A stretch of DNA of 64,000 bases from positions 37,644 to 101,643 of the forward strand of contig DASVVT010000023.1 of assembly GCA_036386415.1 (NCBI GenBank), written 5' to 3'. This document shows positions 1 to 7,255 of the stretch, piece by piece. Each line of letters opens with the position of its first letter. Within the stretch, counting starts at the first letter, position 1. A model generated the notes under the pieces. The model was not told the origin of the DNA, did no database searches, and saw only the letters and a program-made list of their open reading frames with translations. The translations under genes were made by a program, and so were the position numbers. The stretch is from DASVVT01 sp036386415 (lineage in GTDB: Bacteria; Acidobacteriota; Blastocatellia; Pyrinomonadales; Pyrinomonadaceae).

Positions 1-26
1 TTTGTCTGTAGTTTGCAGCTTCGCAT
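1..26 (-). CDS. 5' end of an unidentified gene cut by the window edge
   Basis: On the minus strand an ATG at 26-24 is preceded by AAAGGAGAGAG, a good Shine-Dalgarno sequence at normal spacing. The visible codons read MRSCKLQT and then leave the window. Nothing can be said about function. The call rests on the ribosome binding site alone; it could be fortuitous. Confidence 0.3.
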
Positions 27-96
27 CTCTCTCCTTTTAATTCGGGTGACGGGTGTCGGGCATGAAGCTTTGTCTGTACATGATACACGTTAGCCA

Positions 97-259
97 TCAA
101 GCGTCACCCTTCGATTCACGGTTTACGCTCATCAGGTCTTCGGCAATGAGCGAATACATCACGGCATCAAGCGGCGCGCCTTTGGTGCGCAGGCGTCTGC
201 GTAGGATGCCTTCGCAAGGGTCGGATCAAAAGGGTCGCGGCTCGTAGCTCAGTGCTCAT
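97..259 (-). pseudogene. remnant of a second GNAT acetyltransferase (internal deletion)
   Basis: The minus strand starts with an ATG that overlaps the stop codon of rimJ (ATGA) and reads MSTELRAATLLIRPL, which looks like the first strand of a RimJ/RimL-type GNAT. After about 15 codons the frame is lost. In another frame the sequence resumes as EGILRRRLRTKGAPLDAVMY and continues through SLIAEDL to a stop at 97-99, which looks like the last strands of the same family. The middle, with the acetyl-CoA binding loop, is missing. I read this as a translationally coupled paralogue reduced by an internal deletion. The similarity is judged by eye. Confidence 0.5.
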
Positions 260-837
260 CTCGGCGGCGCTTGATTGGGATTGTGGAGCGCAGTCAGGAT
301 ATGGTCGCGCCAGGCGTCTGCGATGAACAGGTAATCGCGCGAGTAGCCTTCGACGACGAACCCGAGGCGACGCAGGAGTCTTCCGCTACGCTCGTTGGCG
401 GGCAGATAGTTTGCCATGATCCGGTGCAATTTCAACTCATCGAACACGTATGCGATGGCGGCTTGAAGCGCCTCGTACATCAAGCCCTGACCGACCGCCC
501 GGGCGTCGAGCTTATAGCCCAGAAAGCAGGCCTGAAAAGGGCCGCGTATGATGTTCGAAAAACCACAATCCCCAACGACCCGCCCCGATGGACGTTGGCG
601 TTCAAAGAAGTAGAGCCGCAGGGACTGGCCGCGCTTGAATTCGGCTCGCGCCGAAACGAGTCGCTCGCGCCAGTAGCTTTCGGTGTAGTAGCCGGACGGG
701 ACGGGCGGCGACGAAGGCGCAAAGTGCTCCTCGTTCTCTTTCACATAAGCCAGCAGGCGGGGCGCTGCCTCGACGCCCGGCAGTGTGAGCAGCAATCGTT
801 TCGTCTCGATGACGGGAACCTCGTTTGCTTCTTTCAT
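256..837 (-). CDS. rimJ: RimJ-type ribosomal protein alanine N-acetyltransferase
   Basis: The 193-residue protein is close to the usual RimJ length (about 194) and resembles that family along its whole length. It has the GNAT acetyl-CoA loop VGQGLM at about 115-120 and a C-terminal half containing HRIMANYLPANERSG, RLLRRLGFVVEGY and the end WRDHILTAL. RimJ acetylates the N-terminal alanine of ribosomal protein S5, using acetyl-CoA, in the cytoplasm. It is followed by a broken GNAT copy whose start overlaps its stop. The subfamily is well supported, but the true substrate could differ. Confidence 0.85.
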   Translation of the reverse strand: MKEANEVPVIETKRLLLTLPGVEAAPRLLAYVKENEEHFAPSSPPVPSGYYTESYWRERLVSARAEFKRGQSLRLYFFERQRPSGRVVGDCGFSNIIRGPFQACFLGYKLDARAVGQGLMYEALQAAIAYVFDELKLHRIMANYLPANERSGRLLRRLGFVVEGYSRDYLFIADAWRDHILTALHNPNQAPPR

Positions 838-858
838 CGTTTAATGGGAATACGTAAA

Positions 859-1076
859 AGCCCCGGCAGCGGCGACATATCAGTAGCCCACGACGCCAGT
901 CGTGGGATCACGCGCCAGCAAGAGTATCAAGCCCTCGAAGAGGGCAACGTAAAGCGCCGGATGGATGATGGCTGCGTTGGATGTTATGTCGCCCCTCCGG
1001 GGCTCGAATCTTAAAATGCATACTATCCCCAAGGCCCAGCGCCGTGGGCTACTGATATACCGCCGCTGCCGGGGCT
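859..1076. repeat. REP/MITE-like inverted repeat between rimJ and nadE
   Basis: A 33-nt arm at 859-891 recurs in inverted form at 1044-1076 with two mismatches (31 of 33). Each arm begins AGCCCCGGCAGCGGCG and ends ATATCAGTAGCCCAC; the homology fades out beyond that. The roughly 150-nt interior has no convincing gene. It contains short palindromes such as CCCCTCCGGGG. This looks like a non-autonomous hairpin element of the kind mobilised by RAYT transposases, but no cognate transposase is adjacent. Confidence 0.7.
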
Positions 1077-1095
1077 GCGGCAATCTGCGGTAATC

Positions 1096-2799
1096 TTACG
1101 ACGACGCGCGCACGGAAGACTGAAGCCGCGCGCGCTCTTCATCTGTCGGCGGCCTGCGCCGAAAGTGGTGCGTGACGGGGCGGCGGCGACCAATGCCGAT
1201 GGCATTCTTCGAGATAATCAGAGTCGGCGGCAGTTGGCGGCGCTTGAATTCGTTGGCGGGCGATTCGACGCGGTTCAGGAGATCATAGACCAGGCTTGCT
1301 TCGTGACCCGCCGCGACGATCTCTTCGGGCGTCGCTTTCTGCTCGAAGTAGAGCTTGAGTATAGGATCAATCACGTCGTAAGGCGGAAGCGCCTGATCGT
1401 CGAACTGTCCGGGCGCGAGTTCGGCTGACGGGCGCTTGTTGATGATCGCCGCCGGAATGATCTCACGCTCGCGGTTGAAGTGGTGCGCCAGCGCGTAGAC
1501 CTCCGTCTTCAGAAGATCACCGAGCACGGCCAGCCCGCCGTTCGTGTCGCCGTAGAGCGTGCAGTAGCCCAGTGCCAGCTCCGACTTGTTTCCGGTGGAG
1601 AGCAGCAGGCGGCCTTCGCGGTTGGAGATCGTCATCAGGATGTTGCCGCGCAGTCGCGACTGTAGATTCTCAGCCGCAGGCGACGAGCCGCCGTTGCCCG
1701 GCTTCGTCAAATCTAATTCCCTGGTCAATACCTCGAAGGCAGATGTGATCGGATGCTCAACCGTCTTCATGCCGAGACGACGACCGAGTTCCAGCGAATC
1801 TTCGATGCTGCCACGCGATGAGAAAGGCGACGGCATCATCACGGCGAGCACGTTCTTCGAGCCGAGGGCTTCGCACGCGAGCGCCGCCACGACAGCCGAA
1901 TCGATGCCGCCCGAGAGCCCCAGCACGACGGTCGTAAAGCGATTCTTGCGCGCATAATCGTGAATGCCGAGCACGAGCGCGCGCCGCACCGTCTCGATGT
2001 CGTCTCCGGGCAGGCAATGTTCATCTGCGATGCCGCAATCGAGATCGACCGTGCCGAAGAACTCTTCAAAGGGCGGCGCTTGCAGGATGATCTCGCCGCG
2101 ACAGTCTGCGACGATGCTCGCGCCGTCGAAGATGATCCCGTCGTTGCCGCCGACGAGGTTGACGTACACGATGGGCAGCCCCGCAGCCTTCGCCCTGTGC
2201 GAGACCATTGAGCAGCGCTGCCTCATCTTTCCTTTATTGAATGGCGAAGCGTTAGGCGAGACGAGGATGCTCGCGCCCATGTCTATCAGGTCGTCAGCCG
2301 GATCATGCGGGTAGAGCCGCTCTTTCCAGTAGGTCTTGTCGTTCCAGAAGTCTTCGCAGATGGCGACCCCTAAACGATTGCTTCCCAACTGAAACAGGCG
2401 ACGCTCGCGCGCCGGTTCAAAATATCTCGGGTCGTCGAAGACATCGTATTCCGGCAGCAGCGTCTTGTCGGCGAAACCCAGCAGCTCGCGGTTGCGAATC
2501 ACCGCCGCAGAATTAAAGAGCTTGCGTCCCGTAGCTGACTCGGTCGGTCGCACCGTGCCGATGACAGCCGTCATCCCGTCGGTCGCCGGGATGATCTTTT
2601 CCAGAGGCGCGAGCGCCGAACGAACGACATCCCGATCCAGAAACCAGTCGAAAGACATATAGCCCTGAATCGCCGTCTCCGGCAGTACGACCAGATCGGA
2701 GCGATCCGCACGCGCACGCTCGATAGCACGCAGGATGCTCGCCACGTTGCCCTCATAATCGCCGTTCGTCGTGTTTGTCTGTCCGATGGTGACGCGCAT
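1096..2799 (-). CDS. nadE: glutamine-dependent NAD+ synthetase
   Basis: This 567-residue two-domain enzyme makes NAD+ from deamido-NAD+, ATP and glutamine, the last step of NAD synthesis. The N-terminal nitrilase-like glutaminase half shows the Glu-Lys-Cys triad: E41 in PETAIQGY, K112 in ADKTLLPEYD and C148 in VAICEDFW. The C-terminal half has the ATP pyrophosphatase loop SGGIDS at about 296-301. Length is typical for the bacterial glutamine-dependent form. It lies 38 bp downstream of the mazE-like gene on the same strand. Confidence 0.96.
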   Translation of the reverse strand: MRVTIGQTNTTNGDYEGNVASILRAIERARADRSDLVVLPETAIQGYMSFDWFLDRDVVRSALAPLEKIIPATDGMTAVIGTVRPTESATGRKLFNSAAVIRNRELLGFADKTLLPEYDVFDDPRYFEPARERRLFQLGSNRLGVAICEDFWNDKTYWKERLYPHDPADDLIDMGASILVSPNASPFNKGKMRQRCSMVSHRAKAAGLPIVYVNLVGGNDGIIFDGASIVADCRGEIILQAPPFEEFFGTVDLDCGIADEHCLPGDDIETVRRALVLGIHDYARKNRFTTVVLGLSGGIDSAVVAALACEALGSKNVLAVMMPSPFSSRGSIEDSLELGRRLGMKTVEHPITSAFEVLTRELDLTKPGNGGSSPAAENLQSRLRGNILMTISNREGRLLLSTGNKSELALGYCTLYGDTNGGLAVLGDLLKTEVYALAHHFNREREIIPAAIINKRPSAELAPGQFDDQALPPYDVIDPILKLYFEQKATPEEIVAAGHEASLVYDLLNRVESPANEFKRRQLPPTLIISKNAIGIGRRRPVTHHFRRRPPTDEERARLQSSVRASS

Positions 2800-2837
2800 C
2801 TATCCAAGACCTTTACTGAATTTAGAGAAGCGTCGGA

Positions 2838-3092
2838 TTACCATTGCCACTCAGCCTCATCCCATCGAGCTTGAGTGAGCAGATTGTTATCGAGTAAAGC
2901 GTCATCTCCACGTTCTGCCATTGTACGAAACGCGGTCTCCCAATCCTTTCGAGGATGTTTAGTTGAGCGAATAATGATTCGATCATCCTCTGCCTCTAAT
3001 TCAACTTCTTCAGCAAGCTTGTTGCGTTCCGAAAGCAATTTCGGAATATGAACACCTTGGGAATTACCGATTTTTACGATTCTGGTTTTCAT
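2838..3092 (-). CDS. MazE/AbrB-type antitoxin-like protein (orphan)
   Basis: An 84-residue protein starting MKTRIVKIGNSQGVHIPK, the swapped-hairpin DNA-binding fold of MazE/AbrB. It ends in an acidic, Trp-rich tail (WDEAEWQW), as MazE proteins do where they bind MazF. The next gene is nadE after only 38 bp, so there is no room for a mazF toxin downstream, and upstream lies hyuB. It is therefore either a solitary regulator or the survivor of a lost toxin-antitoxin pair. Its base composition is visibly more AT-rich than its neighbours, which suggests acquisition. No clear Shine-Dalgarno sequence was seen. Confidence 0.8.
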   Translation of the reverse strand: MKTRIVKIGNSQGVHIPKLLSERNKLAEEVELEAEDDRIIIRSTKHPRKDWETAFRTMAERGDDALLDNNLLTQARWDEAEWQW

Positions 3093-3176
3093 GGCTACAT
3101 TGTAATTACGTAAGCGGTCTCGCTGTCAAAGTAGCGCCATCAACAAAACGTGCATCTTACGAGACGCATGAAAAAT

Positions 3177-4826
3177 TTACTCCGGCTCGCCATAGCCTCC
3201 GCCGCCCGGCGTTTCGATACGAACGCGGTCGCCCACACGCAGCTCCCAGCTTCCTTTTGAAGCGATAGATTGTTTGCGTCCCTGACGGATGATCGCGTCG
3301 CGCCCGCTCTTGCCTTCTTCTCCACCGCGCAGGCCGTAGGGCGCTCCTTTGCGTCTATCGGCGAGCAGAGACATGCGCGCTGGCACGAGCGTCTCTATCT
3401 CGCGCACGACGCCGTCACCGCCGCGTTGTCTCCCCTGCCCGCCAGAGCCTTTGCGAATGTGATAGGCGCGCACGCGCAAGGGGTAGGCGTATTCCAAGGC
3501 TTCGGCGGGTGTGTTGAGGCTGTTCGTCATGTGCGTGTGAACGGCGCTCATGCCGTCCGAGTGTGGACGCGCGCCCATGCCGCCCGCGACCGTCTCGTAG
3601 TAGGCGAACTCATCACCGGTGCGCGCATCCTTGCCTCCGATGGTCAGGTTGTTCATAGTCCCCTGGCTCGCCGCCGGAATCCTTTCAGGCAGCGCACGCG
3701 ACAACGCCTTGAACAATACATCGACGATGCGCTGCGACGTTTCCACGTTTCCGCCCGCGACCGGTGCAGGGTGCGTGGCATTGACGATTGAGCCGCGCGG
3801 CGCAAGCACTTCGATGGGCTCCATCAAGCCTGCGCTGGCCGGAACGTCTCCCTTGATGAGGCAGCGAAAGACGTATGCGACAGCCGAGACGGTGATCGCT
3901 TCGACGGCGTTAATTGCGCCTGCGACCTGCGGCGCGCTGCCCTCGAAATCCACGCGCGCACGCTCGCCCTTGATCGTCACGCGCACGCGGATCAAGACCT
4001 CTTCATCTGTCACACCATCATCATCGAGCGCATCCGTCGCTTCGTACTCGCCGTCTGGAATCGCACGAATCGCGCGGCGCATCATGCGCGCCGAATAATT
4101 GATCAAATGGGACGCGTAAGCGAGCGCTTCGCTGACCCCGCGTCTGTCCACTATCTCAAGCAGGCGCGCCGCACCCGTCTTCAACGAACCTATCTGCGCC
4201 TCGAAATCCGCACGTCGCTCAGAGGAAGCGCGGACGTTCGCCATCAGCAATCGCATCACGTCTTTGTCTACCTCTCCGCCACGCACGAGACGAATGGGTG
4301 GAATCCGCAGCCCCTCGCCATACACATCCGTCGCCATTCCCATCGAACCCGGCGTCGCCCCGCCTATGTCTGCGTGATGCGCGCGATTGGCAACATAAAA
4401 GATCGCGGATTGCGGATTGTGGGTTGCGGATTTCAAATTCAAGCTGGCACTATTTGCCTTTTCCCCTTCTCCTTTTTCCTTCCATCCTTTGCCTTCTAAA
4501 AACATTCCGGTGACCAGGGTCACGTCCGGCAGGTGCGTGCCGCCTGCGAAGGGGTCGTTGAGGGCGACCGTCTCGCCGGGCGCAAGGCGGATTTCGCTGA
4601 GCGCGGCGGCCACAGCCATCGGCATCGAGCCGAGGTGCACGGGCATGTGATCGCCCTGCGCGATGACGCGCCCGTGCGCGTCGAAGACGGCGCAGGAGTA
4701 GTCGCGCCGCTCCTTGATGTTCGGTGAAAAGGCCGTGCGCCGCAGAGCGATGCCCATCTCTTCCGCCACGGAAGTATAGAGCGCGCGGTAAATCTCCAAT
4801 GTCGTCGGGTCAAAACTTCGTCTCAT
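3177..4826 (-). CDS. hyuB: hydantoinase B / 5-oxoprolinase beta-type subunit
   Basis: The HyuB family, with its HyuA partner, hydrolyses hydantoins or 5-oxoproline in an ATP-dependent way. I place the start at 4826 (MRRSFDPTTLEIYRALYTSV), the family's normal N-terminus; an open frame continues upstream but runs through a REP-like repeat. Family landmarks are FSPNIKERRDYSCAVFD, PVHLGSM, FAGGTHLPDV and FYVANRAHHADIGG. Between GMFLEG and FYVANR sits a roughly 32-residue low-complexity stretch encoded by heptamer repeats at 4401-4500. Homologues usually connect these segments directly. hyuA lies upstream in the same direction, 172 bp away. The substrate cannot be told from the sequence. Confidence 0.9.
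   Translation of the reverse strand: MRRSFDPTTLEIYRALYTSVAEEMGIALRRTAFSPNIKERRDYSCAVFDAHGRVIAQGDHMPVHLGSMPMAVAAALSEIRLAPGETVALNDPFAGGTHLPDVTLVTGMFLEGKGWKEKGEGEKANSASLNLKSATHNPQSAIFYVANRAHHADIGGATPGSMGMATDVYGEGLRIPPIRLVRGGEVDKDVMRLLMANVRASSERRADFEAQIGSLKTGAARLLEIVDRRGVSEALAYASHLINYSARMMRRAIRAIPDGEYEATDALDDDGVTDEEVLIRVRVTIKGERARVDFEGSAPQVAGAINAVEAITVSAVAYVFRCLIKGDVPASAGLMEPIEVLAPRGSIVNATHPAPVAGGNVETSQRIVDVLFKALSRALPERIPAASQGTMNNLTIGGKDARTGDEFAYYETVAGGMGARPHSDGMSAVHTHMTNSLNTPAEALEYAYPLRVRAYHIRKGSGGQGRQRGGDGVVREIETLVPARMSLLADRRKGAPYGLRGGEEGKSGRDAIIRQGRKQSIASKGSWELRVGDRVRIETPGGGGYGEPE
4401..4500. repeat. heptamer repeat array embedded in frame in hyuB
   Basis: Units GCGGATT, GCGGATT, GTGGGTT, GCGGATT, TCAAATT follow each other at 4405-4439 with an exact 7-nt period. 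They are followed by a pyrimidine-rich stretch with similar spacing (CCTTTTC, CCCTTCT, CCTTTTT and so on) to about 4495. The array lies inside the hyuB reading frame and adds about 32 residues rich in Lys, Glu, Ser and Asn between two conserved blocks. It belongs to the class of 7-nt arrays found in many gaps of this window. Confidence 0.75.
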
Positions 4827-4830
4827 ACTT

Positions 4831-4983
4831 ATCCCGTAGGGATCAACGATAATAGCCCAGCGATTTATCGCCGGGGAAAGTCGAACCGGAATCCCGCAGT
4901 CCCTACGGGACTGGCAATATCTTTCATCGCATTCCCAGCGATGAATCGCTCTCGCTATTATCAAGCGTCCCTGACGGGACGAT
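4831..4983. repeat. REP-like inverted repeat between hyuB and hyuA
   Basis: The left arm at 4831-4876 (ATCCCGTAGGGATCAACGAT, then AATAGCCCAGCGATTTATCG) recurs inverted with some mismatches at 4934-4983 (CCCAGCGATGAATCGCT, CGCTATTATC, GTCCCTGACGGGAC). A third small palindrome, AGTCCCTACGGGACT, lies between them at 4898-4912. The structure is a nested hairpin typical of REP or BIME elements. It occupies the hyuA-hyuB junction and would lie in the 5' region of the hyuB message. No protein is supported here. Confidence 0.7.
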
Positions 4984-4998
4984 CAATGTGTTCAGACA

Positions 4999-7029
4999 TC
5001 ATGGCTCGATGATGATATTTCCATAGCCGTCAACAATGGCGCGCGCGCCTGGGGGAATGAGCGTCGTCGAAGAGTATTCGGTGACGATGCAGGGCGAGCG
5101 CAGTCGCGCGCCCGCTGGCAGATCGTCGCGGCGATAGAGGGCTGCGCGCTTCTCTACGCTCGTAAAATAGATCATCGCGTGAGCGTGCGGCGAAGCTGTC
5201 TCGCCTTTGCGCCCGATACGTTGCGCGCGCTCCTTCCTTAATTCATCGACGATGCCCGTGGAGCGCAGGCGTGCGCTGACAATCTCGACTGTATTCGCAA
5301 CTTGCGCGTAACCGTATCGTGCTCGGTGCGCGCGATGAAAATCACGCGCCACATCGCCCTTATCGTTCCACCTGATCTCAAGCTCGAAGGATTGTCCCTT
5401 GTAACGCACGCCGAGCATCCTTTCGTGCCGCTGGCGCTCAAGGGTGAATCCCTCGCGACGAAGCGCCGTGCGCGCCTCGCGTTCCATCTCACGGAAAGCA
5501 CGCTCAAGATGTGCGCGATGATTAAGGGTTGCTTCCAGCATCAACGTGCGGCTCCAATCCTTGACGACGTCTGAGGCGAGCGCGCCGAGCGCGGAGAGCG
5601 CACCGGCGGACACTGGCGCGATGATGCGTGGGATGCGAAGCGCACGCGCCAGATCGACCGCGTGCAGGCCGCCCGCGCCGCCGAACGGCAGCAGCGCGAA
5701 ATCGCGCGGATCGTAGCCACGTTCGACGGAGATGGCACGCAGCGCCCGCTCCATTCCCGTATTGACGACGCTCAGCACACCCCGTGCAGCCTCTCTCATG
5801 GAGACGCGCCTGTGTGTCGCCGCGCTCATCTCGCTTGCCAGGCGGGTCAAAGCCTCTTGCGCGCGTGCTTCGTCCAGCTCAAACTCTCCGCCGAGGAGTC
5901 CCGCGCCGCCGAAATGTCCGAGCACCAGGTGCGCGTCCGTCACCGTCGGAAGCAGCGAACGCCCGTAACAAGCTGGCCCAGGATCAGCGCCCGCAGATTC
6001 CGGCCCGACGCGCAATGAGCCGCCCTCATCGACCCTCGCAATCGAGCCGCCGCCCGCTCCGACCGTGTGTATGTCCATGATAGAGACGGCCACGGGCAGA
6101 CCCGCCACCATCGCCTCACGCGTCATGCGCATTCCGTAACGGTCGCAGAGGGCAACATCCGTTGATGTGCCGCCCATGTCGAAGGTGATGATGTGATCAA
6201 CGCCAGCACTGCGCGCCGCACGGAGCGCGCCGACGACGCCGCCCGCCGGGCCGGAGAGAATCGTCCGCACAGGCTCAGCCCTTGCGACCATGGCCGAGAT
6301 GCTTCCCCCGGAGGACTGCATCACGCGCAAGTCAGGCGCGCAGCGTTTGAGCCGCCCAAGATATGAGCCCATCAATGGTTGAAGATAAGCATTGATCGTG
6401 ACCGTAGAGGTACGCTCGTATTCGCGGTATTCCGGAAGAATCAGGTGCGAGACGGAGAGCGGAACGTCCAGCGTTTTGAGCGCCTCTGCGATGCGGCGCT
6501 CATGCTCCGGGTGGATGAAAGAAAAGAGCAGCGAGATGCTGATCGCTTCGACGCGCGCCCGCTTCAGCTTTACCACCAGCGATGCGAGCGACCTCTCCGT
6601 CAACGGTTCCAGCACCTCGCCGGATGCGGCGACGCGTTCGCGTACGCCGAAGCGCAAGTCTTCAGGGACGAGCGGCGATAGAGCCACCGCTTCAAGATCA
6701 TAAAGCGCGGGACGAGCCTGGCGTCCGATGGCGAGCACATCTTCAAAGCCTGCCGTGGTGATGAGAGCCGTCCGCGCGCCGCATCGCTCAAGCAAGGCAT
6801 TCGTCCCCACGGTCGTGCCGTGAACGACCTCTATCTCACTTGCGCGCACGCCCGTCTCGCGCGCGATGCGCCGCAAACCTTCGATGATCGCCAGCGATGG
6901 ATCGGCAGGCGTCGAGGCAAGCTTGAAAAGCTGTAAGCCCAGCTTCGTTTGAAAGACGAAATCCGTGAACGTCCCGCCCGTGTCCACGCCGACGCGCACG
7001 CGCTTCCCTGCTTTTCCGGCTCGTCTCAT
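4999..7029 (-). CDS. hyuA: hydantoinase A / 5-oxoprolinase alpha-type subunit
   Basis: A 676-residue HyuA-family protein, the usual length. The N-terminus has GVDTGGTFTDFV, the actin-like ATP phosphate-binding motif. It is followed by HGTTVGTNALLER, LSGPAGGVVGA, DMGGTSTDVALCD and FGGAGGLHA, all hallmarks of the family. It pairs with hyuB just downstream; together they would open a five-membered cyclic amide at the expense of ATP. The divergent region 7030-7255 probably holds its promoter. Whether the substrate is N-methylhydantoin, 5-oxoproline or another lactam is undetermined. Confidence 0.92.
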   Translation of the reverse strand: MRRAGKAGKRVRVGVDTGGTFTDFVFQTKLGLQLFKLASTPADPSLAIIEGLRRIARETGVRASEIEVVHGTTVGTNALLERCGARTALITTAGFEDVLAIGRQARPALYDLEAVALSPLVPEDLRFGVRERVAASGEVLEPLTERSLASLVVKLKRARVEAISISLLFSFIHPEHERRIAEALKTLDVPLSVSHLILPEYREYERTSTVTINAYLQPLMGSYLGRLKRCAPDLRVMQSSGGSISAMVARAEPVRTILSGPAGGVVGALRAARSAGVDHIITFDMGGTSTDVALCDRYGMRMTREAMVAGLPVAVSIMDIHTVGAGGGSIARVDEGGSLRVGPESAGADPGPACYGRSLLPTVTDAHLVLGHFGGAGLLGGEFELDEARAQEALTRLASEMSAATHRRVSMREAARGVLSVVNTGMERALRAISVERGYDPRDFALLPFGGAGGLHAVDLARALRIPRIIAPVSAGALSALGALASDVVKDWSRTLMLEATLNHRAHLERAFREMEREARTALRREGFTLERQRHERMLGVRYKGQSFELEIRWNDKGDVARDFHRAHRARYGYAQVANTVEIVSARLRSTGIVDELRKERAQRIGRKGETASPHAHAMIYFTSVEKRAALYRRDDLPAGARLRSPCIVTEYSSTTLIPPGARAIVDGYGNIIIEP

Positions 7030-7205
7030 CTTCTTTGATCGAATGTCCGCTGTCTCTCGCTTTGTGATATTGACCGGGAAAGGCTAAAACTACATGACAG
7101 GTCGAGAGCCCTTATCGCGCCGGTTATAATTGACGAGTCGGTTGGCTCAAACTTTTACCTCTGCGCTGCCGTATAAACGAACCTGAATTGAAGCGGTCAG
7201 TGCCC

Positions 7206-7232
7206 CTGTCAGTCGTACCCAAACGCTATAAT
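7206..7232 (+). promoter_or_regulatory. probable promoter of the secreted hydrolase gene
   Basis: A perfect -10 hexamer TATAAT lies at 7227-7232, with a weak -35 (CTGTCA, 7206-7211) at short spacing. A GAGGAG ribosome binding site follows at 7240-7245, ten bases before the ATG at 7256, so the leader would be very short. A second TATAAT occurs at 7125-7130. Confidence 0.4.
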
Positions 7233-7255
7233 TCACTTCGAGGAGTCCAGATCAT

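Noticed and set aside
271..1014. Long plus-strand open frame across rimJ
   Set aside because: It is antisense to a clear RimJ gene and runs into the inverted repeat; no family features.
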